Positions 1 to 7,750 of a stretch of 40,547 nt of DNA are shown here, one piece after another. Source of the DNA: Syntrophomonadaceae bacterium. GTDB lineage: Bacteria > Bacillota > Dethiobacteria > DTU022. The stretch covers positions 1 through 40,547 of the forward strand of contig SLRT01000149.1 of assembly GCA_007130825.1 (NCBI GenBank), in the 5' to 3' direction. The position numbers and the translations under genes were made by a program. The notes under the pieces are model-generated. The model was not told where the DNA came from, did not search any database, and saw only the letters and a list, made by a program, of their open reading frames with translations. Numbering within the stretch: the first letter of the stretch is position 1; every line of letters begins with the position of its first letter.

Positions 1-414
1 GAGGCGAAAAACCCGCTACGGGTATTGCGCTATGCCCTGGTGGAAGATTCCGGCGGCCCGGGCCGTTTTCGTGGTGGTCTGGGGACGGTGATCGAGTATG
101 AAGTGACCACGGCGTTGGATTTTGTGGCGTTGTTTGTGCTTGAAAGGGTTAAGTTTAAACCTTTTGGCCTGCACGGTGGATGGGAAGGTGCAGGTAACGA
201 TGCCTATGTGCTACGAGATGGTGAGCTTTTCCCAAACCTGGGTAAGGTAACGGGGTTCCAGCTGCAGAAAGGTGATGTGGTAACGGTAGTAACCGGTGGT
301 GGTGGCGGTTACGGGAATCCGCAGGAACGGGATCCAGAAAAGATCCGGGAAGATGTGAAAAAAGGATATGTGTCCCTGGAGAAAGCTAAGCAAGTATATT
401 CAGGTTTATCTTAA
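1..414 (+). CDS. hyuB: N-methylhydantoinase B / acetone carboxylase alpha-type protein, C-terminal part
   Basis: Only the last 137 codons are present; the frame is open to the left edge, so the start lies outside the window. The piece has the usual hydantoinase-B tail: a glycine-rich RYALVEDSGGPGRFRGG stretch, then a GGGGGYGNP segment near the end followed by a short charged helix. Proteins of this family act with an ATP-dependent HyuA subunit in opening hydantoin-type or oxoproline rings or in acetone carboxylation. The partner gene is not visible, so the substrate is unknown. The flavoprotein gene downstream starts 72 bases later and could be co-transcribed. Confidence 0.85.
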   Translation, partial: EAKNPLRVLRYALVEDSGGPGRFRGGLGTVIEYEVTTALDFVALFVLERVKFKPFGLHGGWEGAGNDAYVLRDGELFPNLGKVTGFQLQKGDVVTVVTGGGGGYGNPQERDPEKIREDVKKGYVSLEKAKQVYSGLS

Positions 415-486
415 TCTATATAACTAAAACTGTTAAATAAAACGGCGGACCTAAATTTGCCTTGTTTACCCGGGTGGTGCTAAGAA

Positions 487-1608
487 ATGAAATTGTTTGA
501 GCCTGTTACTGTTAACAAAATGACATTGCAAAATAGGGTGGTTTATCCTGCGGTAGTAAGCCGCTTGGCCTCTATAGAAGGTTTTGTAACCCGGGAATTG
601 AAAAACCGGGTTTTGCGTATTGCCAAAGGCGGAGTGGGTATGATTGTCCTGGAACCGGCAGGCATTATTGCCAGGAAAAGTGGCAATCTGCTTAAAATCC
701 ATGATGACAAATACATCTCCGGTTTAAAGGAGCTTGTTTCAGAGGTTCATAAAAATAGCGGGGCGAAAATAGGAATACAGCTCATACATTTTCTAAAGAT
801 CTCACGCAGTGGTTACCGGCAGACGTTGGAGGATCTCAGTATTACTGAGATCAAGCAGATTACAGAAGATTTTTATTCTGCAGCCGAACGGATCAAAACG
901 GCAGGATTTGATTTTATAGAACTTCATTGTGCCCATGCTTATACATTGTCCTCCTTTTTATCTCTGAGAAATAAGCGCCGCGATGCTTATGGCAATAACA
1001 TGGAAGGCAGAATGAGGTTGATCAGTGAAGTCTGCACGGCAGTTAATAAAGCGGTTGGGCATGATTATACCATTGGGTGCCGGATCAACGGAGACGAATT
1101 TATCTTAGGCGGTAATACGTTAAAACAATCATGCGTTATCGCCGAAAGATTAGTCCAGACAGGGGTGCATTATATTAGTGTTTCCGCTGGAGGAAAGTTT
1201 GAAGATGGATTAATTTATGACGGTATTGCCTGGCCTTACTCCGGGTACAGCGGCGCCCGTGCCATGCCCCCGGCATACATGCCTGAGGGGGTAAATGTAT
1301 ACCTGGCGGAAGCGATCAGGAATGTCGTCCGATCTTACCAGGTTCCTGTTATTGCTGCAGGCAAGATCCAGACTCCTGTGTACGCCGAATCATTGCTAAA
1401 AGAAGGGAAAGCGGATCTGGTTGCCCTGGGCAGACCACTTATTTGTGATCCGGACTGGCCGGTTAAGGTAGAAAACGGACGATCAGGTGAGATTGTGTTG
1501 TGTAAGTATTGCGGAGGTTGTACTGATAATGATCGCAATTTTGAGCCTGTTGTCTGCCGGCAGTGGCCAAAGGGTTCCTTAGACGCTCCCGTCAATTTCA
1601 AAGCTTGA
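487..1608 (+). CDS. Old Yellow Enzyme-family NADH:flavin oxidoreductase with Fe-S motif, single-domain form
   Basis: A 373-residue TIM-barrel flavoprotein. The N-terminus KLFEPVTVNKMTLQNRVVYP is the standard FMN-barrel opening. HCAHAYTLSSFLS followed by NKRRDAYGNNMEGRMRL is the family's active-site and substrate loop region. A cysteine cluster C339-x2-C342-x2-C345-x11-C357 matches the [4Fe-4S] site of the 2,4-dienoyl-CoA reductase branch. Members of that branch are usually about 650 residues and carry a C-terminal FAD/NAD(P) domain; here the protein stops just after the cluster, so electrons must come from another protein or the gene has lost a domain. A GGTGGTG ribosome site lies 6 bases before the ATG. 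The substrate is not predictable. Confidence 0.85.
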   Translation: MKLFEPVTVNKMTLQNRVVYPAVVSRLASIEGFVTRELKNRVLRIAKGGVGMIVLEPAGIIARKSGNLLKIHDDKYISGLKELVSEVHKNSGAKIGIQLIHFLKISRSGYRQTLEDLSITEIKQITEDFYSAAERIKTAGFDFIELHCAHAYTLSSFLSLRNKRRDAYGNNMEGRMRLISEVCTAVNKAVGHDYTIGCRINGDEFILGGNTLKQSCVIAERLVQTGVHYISVSAGGKFEDGLIYDGIAWPYSGYSGARAMPPAYMPEGVNVYLAEAIRNVVRSYQVPVIAAGKIQTPVYAESLLKEGKADLVALGRPLICDPDWPVKVENGRSGEIVLCKYCGGCTDNDRNFEPVVCRQWPKGSLDAPVNFKA

Positions 1609-1631
1609 GGCTCAAGATATTCTAACCCGGG

Positions 1632-1676
1632 CAAATAAAAAGGTGGTATCTGGCTTGTTTTTACCGATGCCACCTT
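1632..1676 (-). terminator. Rho-independent terminator of the por operon
   Basis: An 11-bp stem (1640-1650 with 1666-1676, one G-U pair) with a 15-base loop lies 37 bases past the porB stop. Read on the minus strand it is followed by TTTTATTT. It may also serve the convergent plus-strand flavoprotein gene. Confidence 0.75.
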
Positions 1677-1712
1677 AATGTGTTGAATAGAATGTTTGGT
1701 ATTCCCAGGCGC

Positions 1713-2600
1713 TTATGCGAAACAAGCTATCTTGCGTTTTAGAATACTGTATTGTAGATCTACCTCTGCCTGGATCTCATTAATTTGTTCCTCCTGTAGA
1801 TGGCGATAACGGCGCTGTACTTTCAGGTATTCTGAGACAGGAGTACCGTCTGCTCCATAGTTTAAGGTGTACCTGGTCCCGTTTTCCACTTCGTAGAGAG
1901 GAAATATCCCACTTGTGACGGCCAGGCGGGAAATGCCTACCGCGCTGCTGTCGGTGAGCCCCCAGCCATCGAGGCAGGGTGTAAGAATATTAATCAAACG
2001 AGTACCTTTGATCTCCTTTGCCTTTTTTATTTTGTTTACCAGGTCATCGAGATATCCTACGGTGGCTGTGGCCACATAGGGAATCTGGTGAGCTGCCATG
2101 ATCTCTACCAGGTTTTTTTTCATTGTGGTCTTGCCACCGGGAGTAGAGGTTGTGTAGGCATAGTGAGGAGTAGAGGAGCTTTTCTGGGTGCCCGTATTCA
2201 TGTAGCCCTCGTTATCCATACAGAAATATATAATATCTTCTCCTCGTTCCGCAGCCGAAGAGAGGGCCTGGAAGCCGATATCATAGGTTCCACCATCACC
2301 GGCGATGGCAATGGCTTGAATATGGTCTTTTCCCTTGGACTTAAGAGCCCGTTTTATACCGGAGGCGGAGGCCGCACTGGATTCCAGTGTGGTCTGGTAG
2401 ACCGGAATACGCATGGAGCTATATGGCTGAGGCCCTGATATAATAGCTGCACAGGAAGGCGGAACCACTGCAATTGTGTCCGGTCCCAGGGTATTTAAAA
2501 CATATCGAAACGCCAGGGCCTGTCCGCAACCGGGGCAGGCCTGATGTCCCGAACTAAAAATATTTTCTTCACAAATGTCATAGTGCTTGTCATTCTCCAT
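1713..2600 (-). CDS. porB: 2-oxoacid:ferredoxin oxidoreductase, beta (TPP-binding) subunit
   Basis: About 295 residues. The N-terminal CPGCG (near residues 22-26) supplies Fe-S ligands. GDGGTYDIGFQAL followed about 20 residues later by DNEGYMNTG forms the thiamine-diphosphate/Mg binding motif. The subunit decarboxylates a 2-oxoacid and passes electrons to ferredoxin, forming acyl-CoA. It is the last gene of a four-gene minus-strand operon. An ATG at 2600 sits inside the end of porA and follows GGTAGGTGAAG; an upstream GTG at 2609 is also possible. The pyruvate branch is the likeliest assignment, but branched-chain or aryl 2-oxoacids cannot be excluded. Confidence 0.9.
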   Translation of the reverse strand: MENDKHYDICEENIFSSGHQACPGCGQALAFRYVLNTLGPDTIAVVPPSCAAIISGPQPYSSMRIPVYQTTLESSAASASGIKRALKSKGKDHIQAIAIAGDGGTYDIGFQALSSAAERGEDIIYFCMDNEGYMNTGTQKSSSTPHYAYTTSTPGGKTTMKKNLVEIMAAHQIPYVATATVGYLDDLVNKIKKAKEIKGTRLINILTPCLDGWGLTDSSAVGISRLAVTSGIFPLYEVENGTRYTLNYGADGTPVSEYLKVQRRYRHLQEEQINEIQAEVDLQYSILKRKIACFA

Positions 2601-3762
2601 CTTCTTCACCTACCCATATGGAGTTTATGTCTGCTTGTTTTAGTTTGGTGCGCTTTACCAGGCTGGCAATGAGGGCTGGAGAGACATTAAGTCCACCCAC
2701 ACCTGTAAGGAAGCCGTGCACAGCAGGTGCTTTCTCCATACCGCAAACGGCTGCTTTTACTTCCTGATGTAAAATTCCACCCAGCCCCGGGGAGAAATTC
2801 CGGTCCATAACCATTACCCGGGGAACACCTTTTAACAAATTTTGCAGCATGTCTACCGGAAAAGGACGAAAAAGCCGAACTTTTAGCAGACCTGCGGCTG
2901 TCCCCTGATCACGCATCATATCTACCGCTTCCCTTGCAGTTCCGCACATGCTGCCCATGGTAACGATGAGGACTTCTGCATCTTCACAGCGGTATGCTTC
3001 CAACAGTTCATAGCCCCGGCCGGTCAACTCTTTCCACTCTGTGTCAGCTTTTGCTGCAACATCCAGTGCTTGATCCATGGCTTCCCCTAGCGCTTTGCGG
3101 TGCCGCCAGAACATCTCCTGGTTTACTACGTTGCCCCAGGAGCGGTTAATGGAAGGATCAAGATATAATTCCGGGTCGAAGGGGGGCAGGTATGAATCTA
3201 CCAGGGTACGGGAGGGCACATCGACCACTTCAAGAGAATGGGAAACGTAAAAAGCTTCGTGAATAACCATCGCCGGCAGCAGTACCTGCTCTGCCGTGCG
3301 GTAAGCCTGCAGTACAGTATCCAGCGATTCCTGAGCGCTCTCCGAGTAGTACTGGATCCAGCCTGTGTCACGCTGAGCCAGGCTATCTGTTTGGTCAGGC
3401 CAGAACCCCCAGGGGGAACCGATGGTCCGGTTGACGTTGGCCATGACGATGGGTGCCCGAGCACCCGAAGCATAGTGAAGCATCTCGTGCATGAGAAAAA
3501 GTCCCTGGGATGCTGTCGCTGTAAAGACACGCACACCTGTTAATGAAGCGGTAATACAGGCAGCCATGGCCGAGTGCTCGGATTCGGGGGTTATGGTTTC
3601 TGCTTCTAATTCCCCGTTGAGCTGCAGTTCAGTAAGTTTTTCAGCAATTGGCGTCTGGGGGGTGATAGGATAAATGGGTAAAACATTGGGTCTGGCCAGC
3701 ATGGCCCCATAAGAAACAGCATGGTTTCCGGTGAGGAGCATTGCTTTTGATTCTTTTATCAT
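2590..3762 (-). CDS. porA: 2-oxoacid:ferredoxin oxidoreductase, alpha subunit
   Basis: 390 residues from the ATG at 3762. PIYPITPQTPIAEKL near the N-terminus is the hallmark of the alpha subunit's pyrimidine-binding domain. TATASQGLFLMHEMLHYASG and the ANVNRTIGSPWGFWPDQTD region are typical of pyruvate and 2-oxoisovalerate enzymes. A longer reading exists but lacks a ribosome site. The ATG at 3762 has AGGAGG 6 bases upstream and overlaps the preceding stop as ATGA, which shows translational coupling with the fused flavoprotein. It also overlaps porB by a few codons. Confidence 0.92.
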   Translation of the reverse strand: MIKESKAMLLTGNHAVSYGAMLARPNVLPIYPITPQTPIAEKLTELQLNGELEAETITPESEHSAMAACITASLTGVRVFTATASQGLFLMHEMLHYASGARAPIVMANVNRTIGSPWGFWPDQTDSLAQRDTGWIQYYSESAQESLDTVLQAYRTAEQVLLPAMVIHEAFYVSHSLEVVDVPSRTLVDSYLPPFDPELYLDPSINRSWGNVVNQEMFWRHRKALGEAMDQALDVAAKADTEWKELTGRGYELLEAYRCEDAEVLIVTMGSMCGTAREAVDMMRDQGTAAGLLKVRLFRPFPVDMLQNLLKGVPRVMVMDRNFSPGLGGILHQEVKAAVCGMEKAPAVHGFLTGVGGLNVSPALIASLVKRTKLKQADINSIWVGEEDGE

Positions 3763-5405
3763 TTTAACTCCTCCTTTAGGACAATGGCTCCGCGGGGACA
3801 TTCGGCAGCACAGAGGCCACAACCCTTGCAGTACTGATCCAGTACGCGGTAGCCTTCTTCCAGGCTTTCATCTCGCTGTACGGCCATATCGGGACAAAAA
3901 TAAAAACAGTTATCACAGTAAAGGCAGTTTCCACAGCTAAAACAACGTTCTGACTCAGCTACAACCTGATCCAAAAGAATCCCAGCTTCCACTTCGCGAA
4001 AATCTTCGGTTCGAGTTTCCACCGGTTCTTTATACTTTTTAAGTGTCGGTTTTGACGGAAAATAGAAGGTGTTTATCTCTTTAAAAGCAACCGGGTCGTT
4101 CTCCTCTTCCCTGTTATCTTCTTCAAAACCCAGGTAACGATAGATTTCAATGGCTCCTAAATGCCCGGCGCTGATAGCGCAGGAAACATAGCGTTCGGCG
4201 CTGATAAGATCTCCACCGGCAAAAAAACCATTTCCAGCATCCGCTTGTCCCTCTAGATCCAGCAAGCCTTTCAGAGGGGTAAGATCAGCCTGGGTGCCGG
4301 TAGCACCGATCAATGTGTCTAATTCTATGGCAAAAGTTTCATCTTCTACAACTACAGGGCGTTGCCGTCCTGATTCATCGGGTTCACCTAACTGCGTGCG
4401 CTGGCAGAGAAGAGTATTTTTTTTACCGTCCCGCTGCAAAGCGAGCGGGGCTGCCAGAAGTTCCAGCTTTACGCCTTCTTCTTCCGCTTCGAGAATTTCT
4501 TCGGCGCTGGAAGGCATCTGTTCACGTTCCCGGCGGTAAAGGATAATAACTTCCCGGGAGCCAAGGCGCAGAGCGCTGCGCGCCGCATCAACCGCTGTAT
4601 TGCCTCCTCCGACAACTACAACTTTTGGGCCCGGTATGGCCGGTATGCCTGTATTGATTTGTTCTAAAAATTTTAGTCCATCAAGGTATTCCGGTTTATC
4701 GTCAAGGTCTTTAAGGCCGGGCTTATGTTGCGCCCCGGTGGCGATGAATACAGCAGCATATGTTTCCTTTAGCTTTTTAAAATCAGCAGGATTTGTTAAA
4801 AGAGCGCCGGTTTTTAGTTCGATTCCAGTTTGTAGCAATCTTTCTATTTCACCATTAAGGATATTCTGGGGCAGGCGGTAGGAAGGAATACCATAGTAGA
4901 GCAAACCGCCCGGTTTTTGCTGCGCTTCGTAGACAGTTACAGCGAAACCACGTCGTCGAAGCTGGTATGCTGCGGAGAGGCCGGCAGGGCCGGCGCCCAC
5001 AATGGCAATCTTTTCTTTGCGGGAGAGGTTCATAATGTGCAGTTTCCAATCCTTTTCCAGGGCCAGGTCACCCAGGTAGCGTTCCAGTGCTTTTACTGAG
5101 ACTTTTTCGTCGTATTCATTACGGTTACATTCAAGTTCACAGGGATGATGACAGACCCTGCCGATTACAGCCGGGAAAGGATTGTTAGCAGTCAGACTAA
5201 GCCATGCTTCCCTGTGCTCACCGTTTTTTAACTGCTGGATCCACGTAGGAATTTCACCGTTTACAGGGCAAGCCTTGTGACAGGGTGCAGGACGGTGCTG
5301 GTGTACCGGTACAGCGCTTCGCCATGTTCCTGTATTAAAAATATCTGTCCATCCCGTTGTCCAGGTAGTAGGTATTTCAACTATTTTGTCTGATGTTTTT
5401 GCCAT
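3759..5405 (-). CDS. GltD-like NAD(P)/FAD oxidoreductase fused to a 2x[4Fe-4S] ferredoxin (PorD-like) domain
   Basis: 548 residues. The N-terminal Fe-S domain is typical of glutamate-synthase small subunits (C42, C46, C85, C89, C93). An FAD fold begins at residue 135 (IVGAGPAG), and a second Rossmann motif for NAD(P) (VVVVGGGNTAVDAA) lies near residue 260. The last 75 residues carry two ferredoxin-type cysteine clusters (CGNCLYCDNCFYFCP and CKGCGLCAAECP). The ferredoxin part stands in for the delta subunit found as a separate gene in most four-subunit enzymes. Inference: the fusion could connect the oxoacid oxidoreductase directly to NAD(P)H. The ATG follows AAAGGAG and abuts the porC stop. 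Confidence 0.88.
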   Translation of the reverse strand: MAKTSDKIVEIPTTWTTGWTDIFNTGTWRSAVPVHQHRPAPCHKACPVNGEIPTWIQQLKNGEHREAWLSLTANNPFPAVIGRVCHHPCELECNRNEYDEKVSVKALERYLGDLALEKDWKLHIMNLSRKEKIAIVGAGPAGLSAAYQLRRRGFAVTVYEAQQKPGGLLYYGIPSYRLPQNILNGEIERLLQTGIELKTGALLTNPADFKKLKETYAAVFIATGAQHKPGLKDLDDKPEYLDGLKFLEQINTGIPAIPGPKVVVVGGGNTAVDAARSALRLGSREVIILYRREREQMPSSAEEILEAEEEGVKLELLAAPLALQRDGKKNTLLCQRTQLGEPDESGRQRPVVVEDETFAIELDTLIGATGTQADLTPLKGLLDLEGQADAGNGFFAGGDLISAERYVSCAISAGHLGAIEIYRYLGFEEDNREEENDPVAFKEINTFYFPSKPTLKKYKEPVETRTEDFREVEAGILLDQVVAESERCFSCGNCLYCDNCFYFCPDMAVQRDESLEEGYRVLDQYCKGCGLCAAECPRGAIVLKEELK

Positions 5406-5954
5406 TTACGCTACTCCTTTAAATTTTTTGGCCAGTTCGTAGCCATCGCGAAAGGAACTTATGTTTTCAGGCACTTTTACGGGGCTCATCTCTTCGATAA
5501 CATTTTGCATATTCTTGAAATCCGGGGCATCCAGTAACCCGGCGAGAGCTCCAAGCAAAACTGAATTGACGATACGGCCGAGCCCGTTTCGGGAAGCAAT
5601 GTTTATCCCGTCGATGGTGTATACTTTAAAACCGCTGCATTCTTTCAGATCTTTTGCCTCTTTGGTGGAATTGATAAGCAGGCTTGTGTCTTTATTTATT
5701 CCTTTAAGCATTTTTTCATCGATAAGGCTGGCATCAAAAATGAGAACTGCATCAGGATTTTCTATGTCGCAGCGCAGCCTGATCGGTCGATTATCGATGC
5801 GAATGTAAGAACTCACTGCCGTACCGCGCCGGGCTCCTCCATAACTGGCAAAAGCTTGCACATATTTGCCTTCACGGAAAAATGCTGTTGCCAGTACCTG
5901 GGCCGCCATTTGCGCCCCTTGGCCACCGCGTCCGTGTATCTTGATTTGCAGCAC
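5406..5954 (-). CDS. porC: 2-oxoacid:ferredoxin oxidoreductase, gamma subunit
   Basis: About 182 residues. The N-terminal IKIHGRGGQGAQMAAQVLA, then QAFASYGGARRG and VNSVLLGALAG, are diagnostic of the gamma domain. I place the start at the GTG at 5954, which gives the conserved MLQIKIHGRGGQG opening and has GGAGGTG 9 bases upstream; the ATG at 5972 overlaps that ribosome site. This is the first gene of the operon gamma, flavoprotein-ferredoxin, alpha, beta. Confidence 0.9.
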   Translation of the reverse strand: MLQIKIHGRGGQGAQMAAQVLATAFFREGKYVQAFASYGGARRGTAVSSYIRIDNRPIRLRCDIENPDAVLIFDASLIDEKMLKGINKDTSLLINSTKEAKDLKECSGFKVYTIDGINIASRNGLGRIVNSVLLGALAGLLDAPDFKNMQNVIEEMSPVKVPENISSFRDGYELAKKFKGVA

Positions 5955-6576
5955 TTGTTGAAACACCTCCATAGTCCATTTTAATTGTTTGATTATAATA
6001 TAATATCATTACCAAATTATAATGCATTATATACTGGCAATTTAATATTTCTTAGCTTGGTACTTACGAAAGAAATGGTTTCATGTAAACTTAAGCTCAG
6101 GCTACCATTTAAAGCCAACATGAGCTTAATAAGCAGAGAAAAAGAGGAGTTTTGCTGCTCTTATACTACCACAAAGAAAAATATATTCAACCCCTAAAGA
6201 AATAATTATTGTCATTGAGGTTATGAAAAGAAGAAACCCAACGGGCCAGGTTAACTGAAATTGATCTGTCCAGAATTTGCTCTGCCAGTAACAAGATACC
6301 GGTATTAAGGCAAAATTGCTTATCTGTTTAGTATGGCGATTCACTTGTATTTGTGAGGTAAAAAAGAAAAGTAGCTCTACCTTTAGCTCGCAAAATGATA
6401 ACCAGCTAAACGACTACCTGGGCTAATAATAGAAATTGAAACAGCGGTAATGTTGACCGGCAACTTGCCATTCATGGCGAAAAAATTAAATTTTTTATTC
6501 CATACCTCCAAATAGATAAGAAGCAAAGTACCAGGGTGATGTGCCAATTCTGGCAGTACGCAGGTATACAAATTGC
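5955..6576. other. Gene-free AT-rich spacer between por operon and carbamate kinase
   Basis: Short open frames here have no family resemblance and no convincing ribosome site. Several TATAAT-like hexamers lie at 5995-6035 on the minus strand, where the por promoter must be, but none has a good -35 partner. A hairpin (6091-6099 with 6121-6129, inner pair 6100-6103/6113-6116) is the only clear structure. Confidence 0.6.
6091..6129. repeat. Inverted repeat, 9-bp arms with inner 4-bp stem
   Basis: TTAAGCTCA and TGAGCTTAA are perfectly complementary and enclose GGCT/AGCC. There is no adjacent T-run, so it is not a standard terminator. Function unknown. Confidence 0.5.
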
Positions 6577-7521
6577 TTATGCACTAATTACTGTCCCGGT
6601 CTTACCTTCCAGCGCTTCAATGGATTTGAAAAGAGAAGTAATAATGGCCTTCTTCCCGGGATTTTCTTTAACATACATTACTGCAGCCTCGATTTTTGGC
6701 AGCATACTGCCGGGAGCGAAATGATTTTCTTTTATATATTTTTCTGCTTCCTCAATGCTCATATAATCCAGATCTTGTTGATTGGGTTGATTAAAGTTAA
6801 GGGCTACCTGGTCAACCTCGGTAAGAATCATTAAGACATCGGCTTCGATGTCATTTGCCAGTCTTGAGGCGGCCAGATCTTTGTCTACTACAGCTGGAAT
6901 TCCTTTCAAGATTCCGTTTTCCGTTTCGATAACCGGAATACCTCCACCCCCTGCCGTAATCACGATAGTAGTATCCCATAGTTCCTTTAAACAGGAAAAC
7001 TCCACGATCCTTTTCGGCATGGGTGAAGCAACAACTCTTCGCCAGCCCCTGCCGGCATCCTCAATCATTTTGTAACCTTTTTCCTGAATAATCTTTTCAG
7101 CTTCTTCTTGCGAATAAAAAAGGCCAATCGGTTTATTTGGCTGTTCAAAGGCAGGATCGTTTTCGTCAACTATCACCTGGGTGACGATTGTAACCACGGG
7201 CACGTTACGCTTTTTTCGGATCAATGCCCGGCGCAGCGCCTGCTGAATATGATAGCCTATGTATCCCTGGCTCATTGCGCCGCAAACATCAAGAGGCATA
7301 ACCGGCACGATATCTGCGGCTGCTTCACTGGATAGTACTATATTTCCAACCTGGGGCCCGTTGCCGTGTACGATAGCCAGCTCATTATCCCGGCGGCTTA
7401 TTTCAGCAATGTATTCCACCGTTTGGTTGATTACTTCCAGCTGATTTTCGGCGGTGGCAGGAGCGCCTTTCTTTAGTAAGGCATTTCCACCCAGCGCTAC
7501 AACAATCCTTGTTGGTCTCAT
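6577..7521 (-). CDS. arcC: Carbamate kinase
   Basis: 314 residues of the amino-acid-kinase fold. It catalyses carbamoyl phosphate + ADP to ATP + carbamate. Motifs seen: VVALGGNALL at the N-terminus (phosphate loop), VHGNGPQVGN, the PLDVCGAMSQGYIGY segment, ITAGGGGIPV and the nucleotide-site VDKDLAASRLA. The ATG at 7521 is chosen because GGAGG lies 7 bases upstream; the earlier ATG at 7536 overlaps that site. There is no adjacent arginine deiminase or ornithine carbamoyltransferase, so its carbamoyl phosphate source is elsewhere (agmatine, purine or hydantoin breakdown are possibilities). It stands alone on the minus strand. Confidence 0.93.
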   Translation of the reverse strand: MRPTRIVVALGGNALLKKGAPATAENQLEVINQTVEYIAEISRRDNELAIVHGNGPQVGNIVLSSEAAADIVPVMPLDVCGAMSQGYIGYHIQQALRRALIRKKRNVPVVTIVTQVIVDENDPAFEQPNKPIGLFYSQEEAEKIIQEKGYKMIEDAGRGWRRVVASPMPKRIVEFSCLKELWDTTIVITAGGGGIPVIETENGILKGIPAVVDKDLAASRLANDIEADVLMILTEVDQVALNFNQPNQQDLDYMSIEEAEKYIKENHFAPGSMLPKIEAAVMYVKENPGKKAIITSLFKSIEALEGKTGTVISA

Positions 7522-7657
7522 TACCCAAGCCTCCATATTTTGCTTGATTTATTATAATTGTAACACAGTTTAATCGCACATTCATGTAACGTGACACCAG
7601 TAACAGGTTTTTATCAGCCATTTATTAGAGTATTGCGGCAGCTAAAAATAAATAAAC

Positions 7658-7687
7658 TTGCGTGTATTTGGCTGTTTGTGATAAAAT
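7658..7687 (+). promoter_or_regulatory. Candidate sigma-A promoter for the membrane protein gene
   Basis: TTGCGT (7658-7663), an 18-base spacer and TAAAAT (7682-7687), 64 bases before the start codon. Moderate match only. Confidence 0.4.
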
Positions 7688-7750
7688 ATTCATAAACAGA
7701 CGAAAAGCTGAGCTATTGTCTGAATTTAAGCATAAGAAGGAGGTATTGCT

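Noticed and set aside
5985-6571. Several 60-75-codon frames in the 5955-6576 spacer
   Set aside because: AT-rich, overlapping on both strands, no ribosome sites and no recognisable domains.
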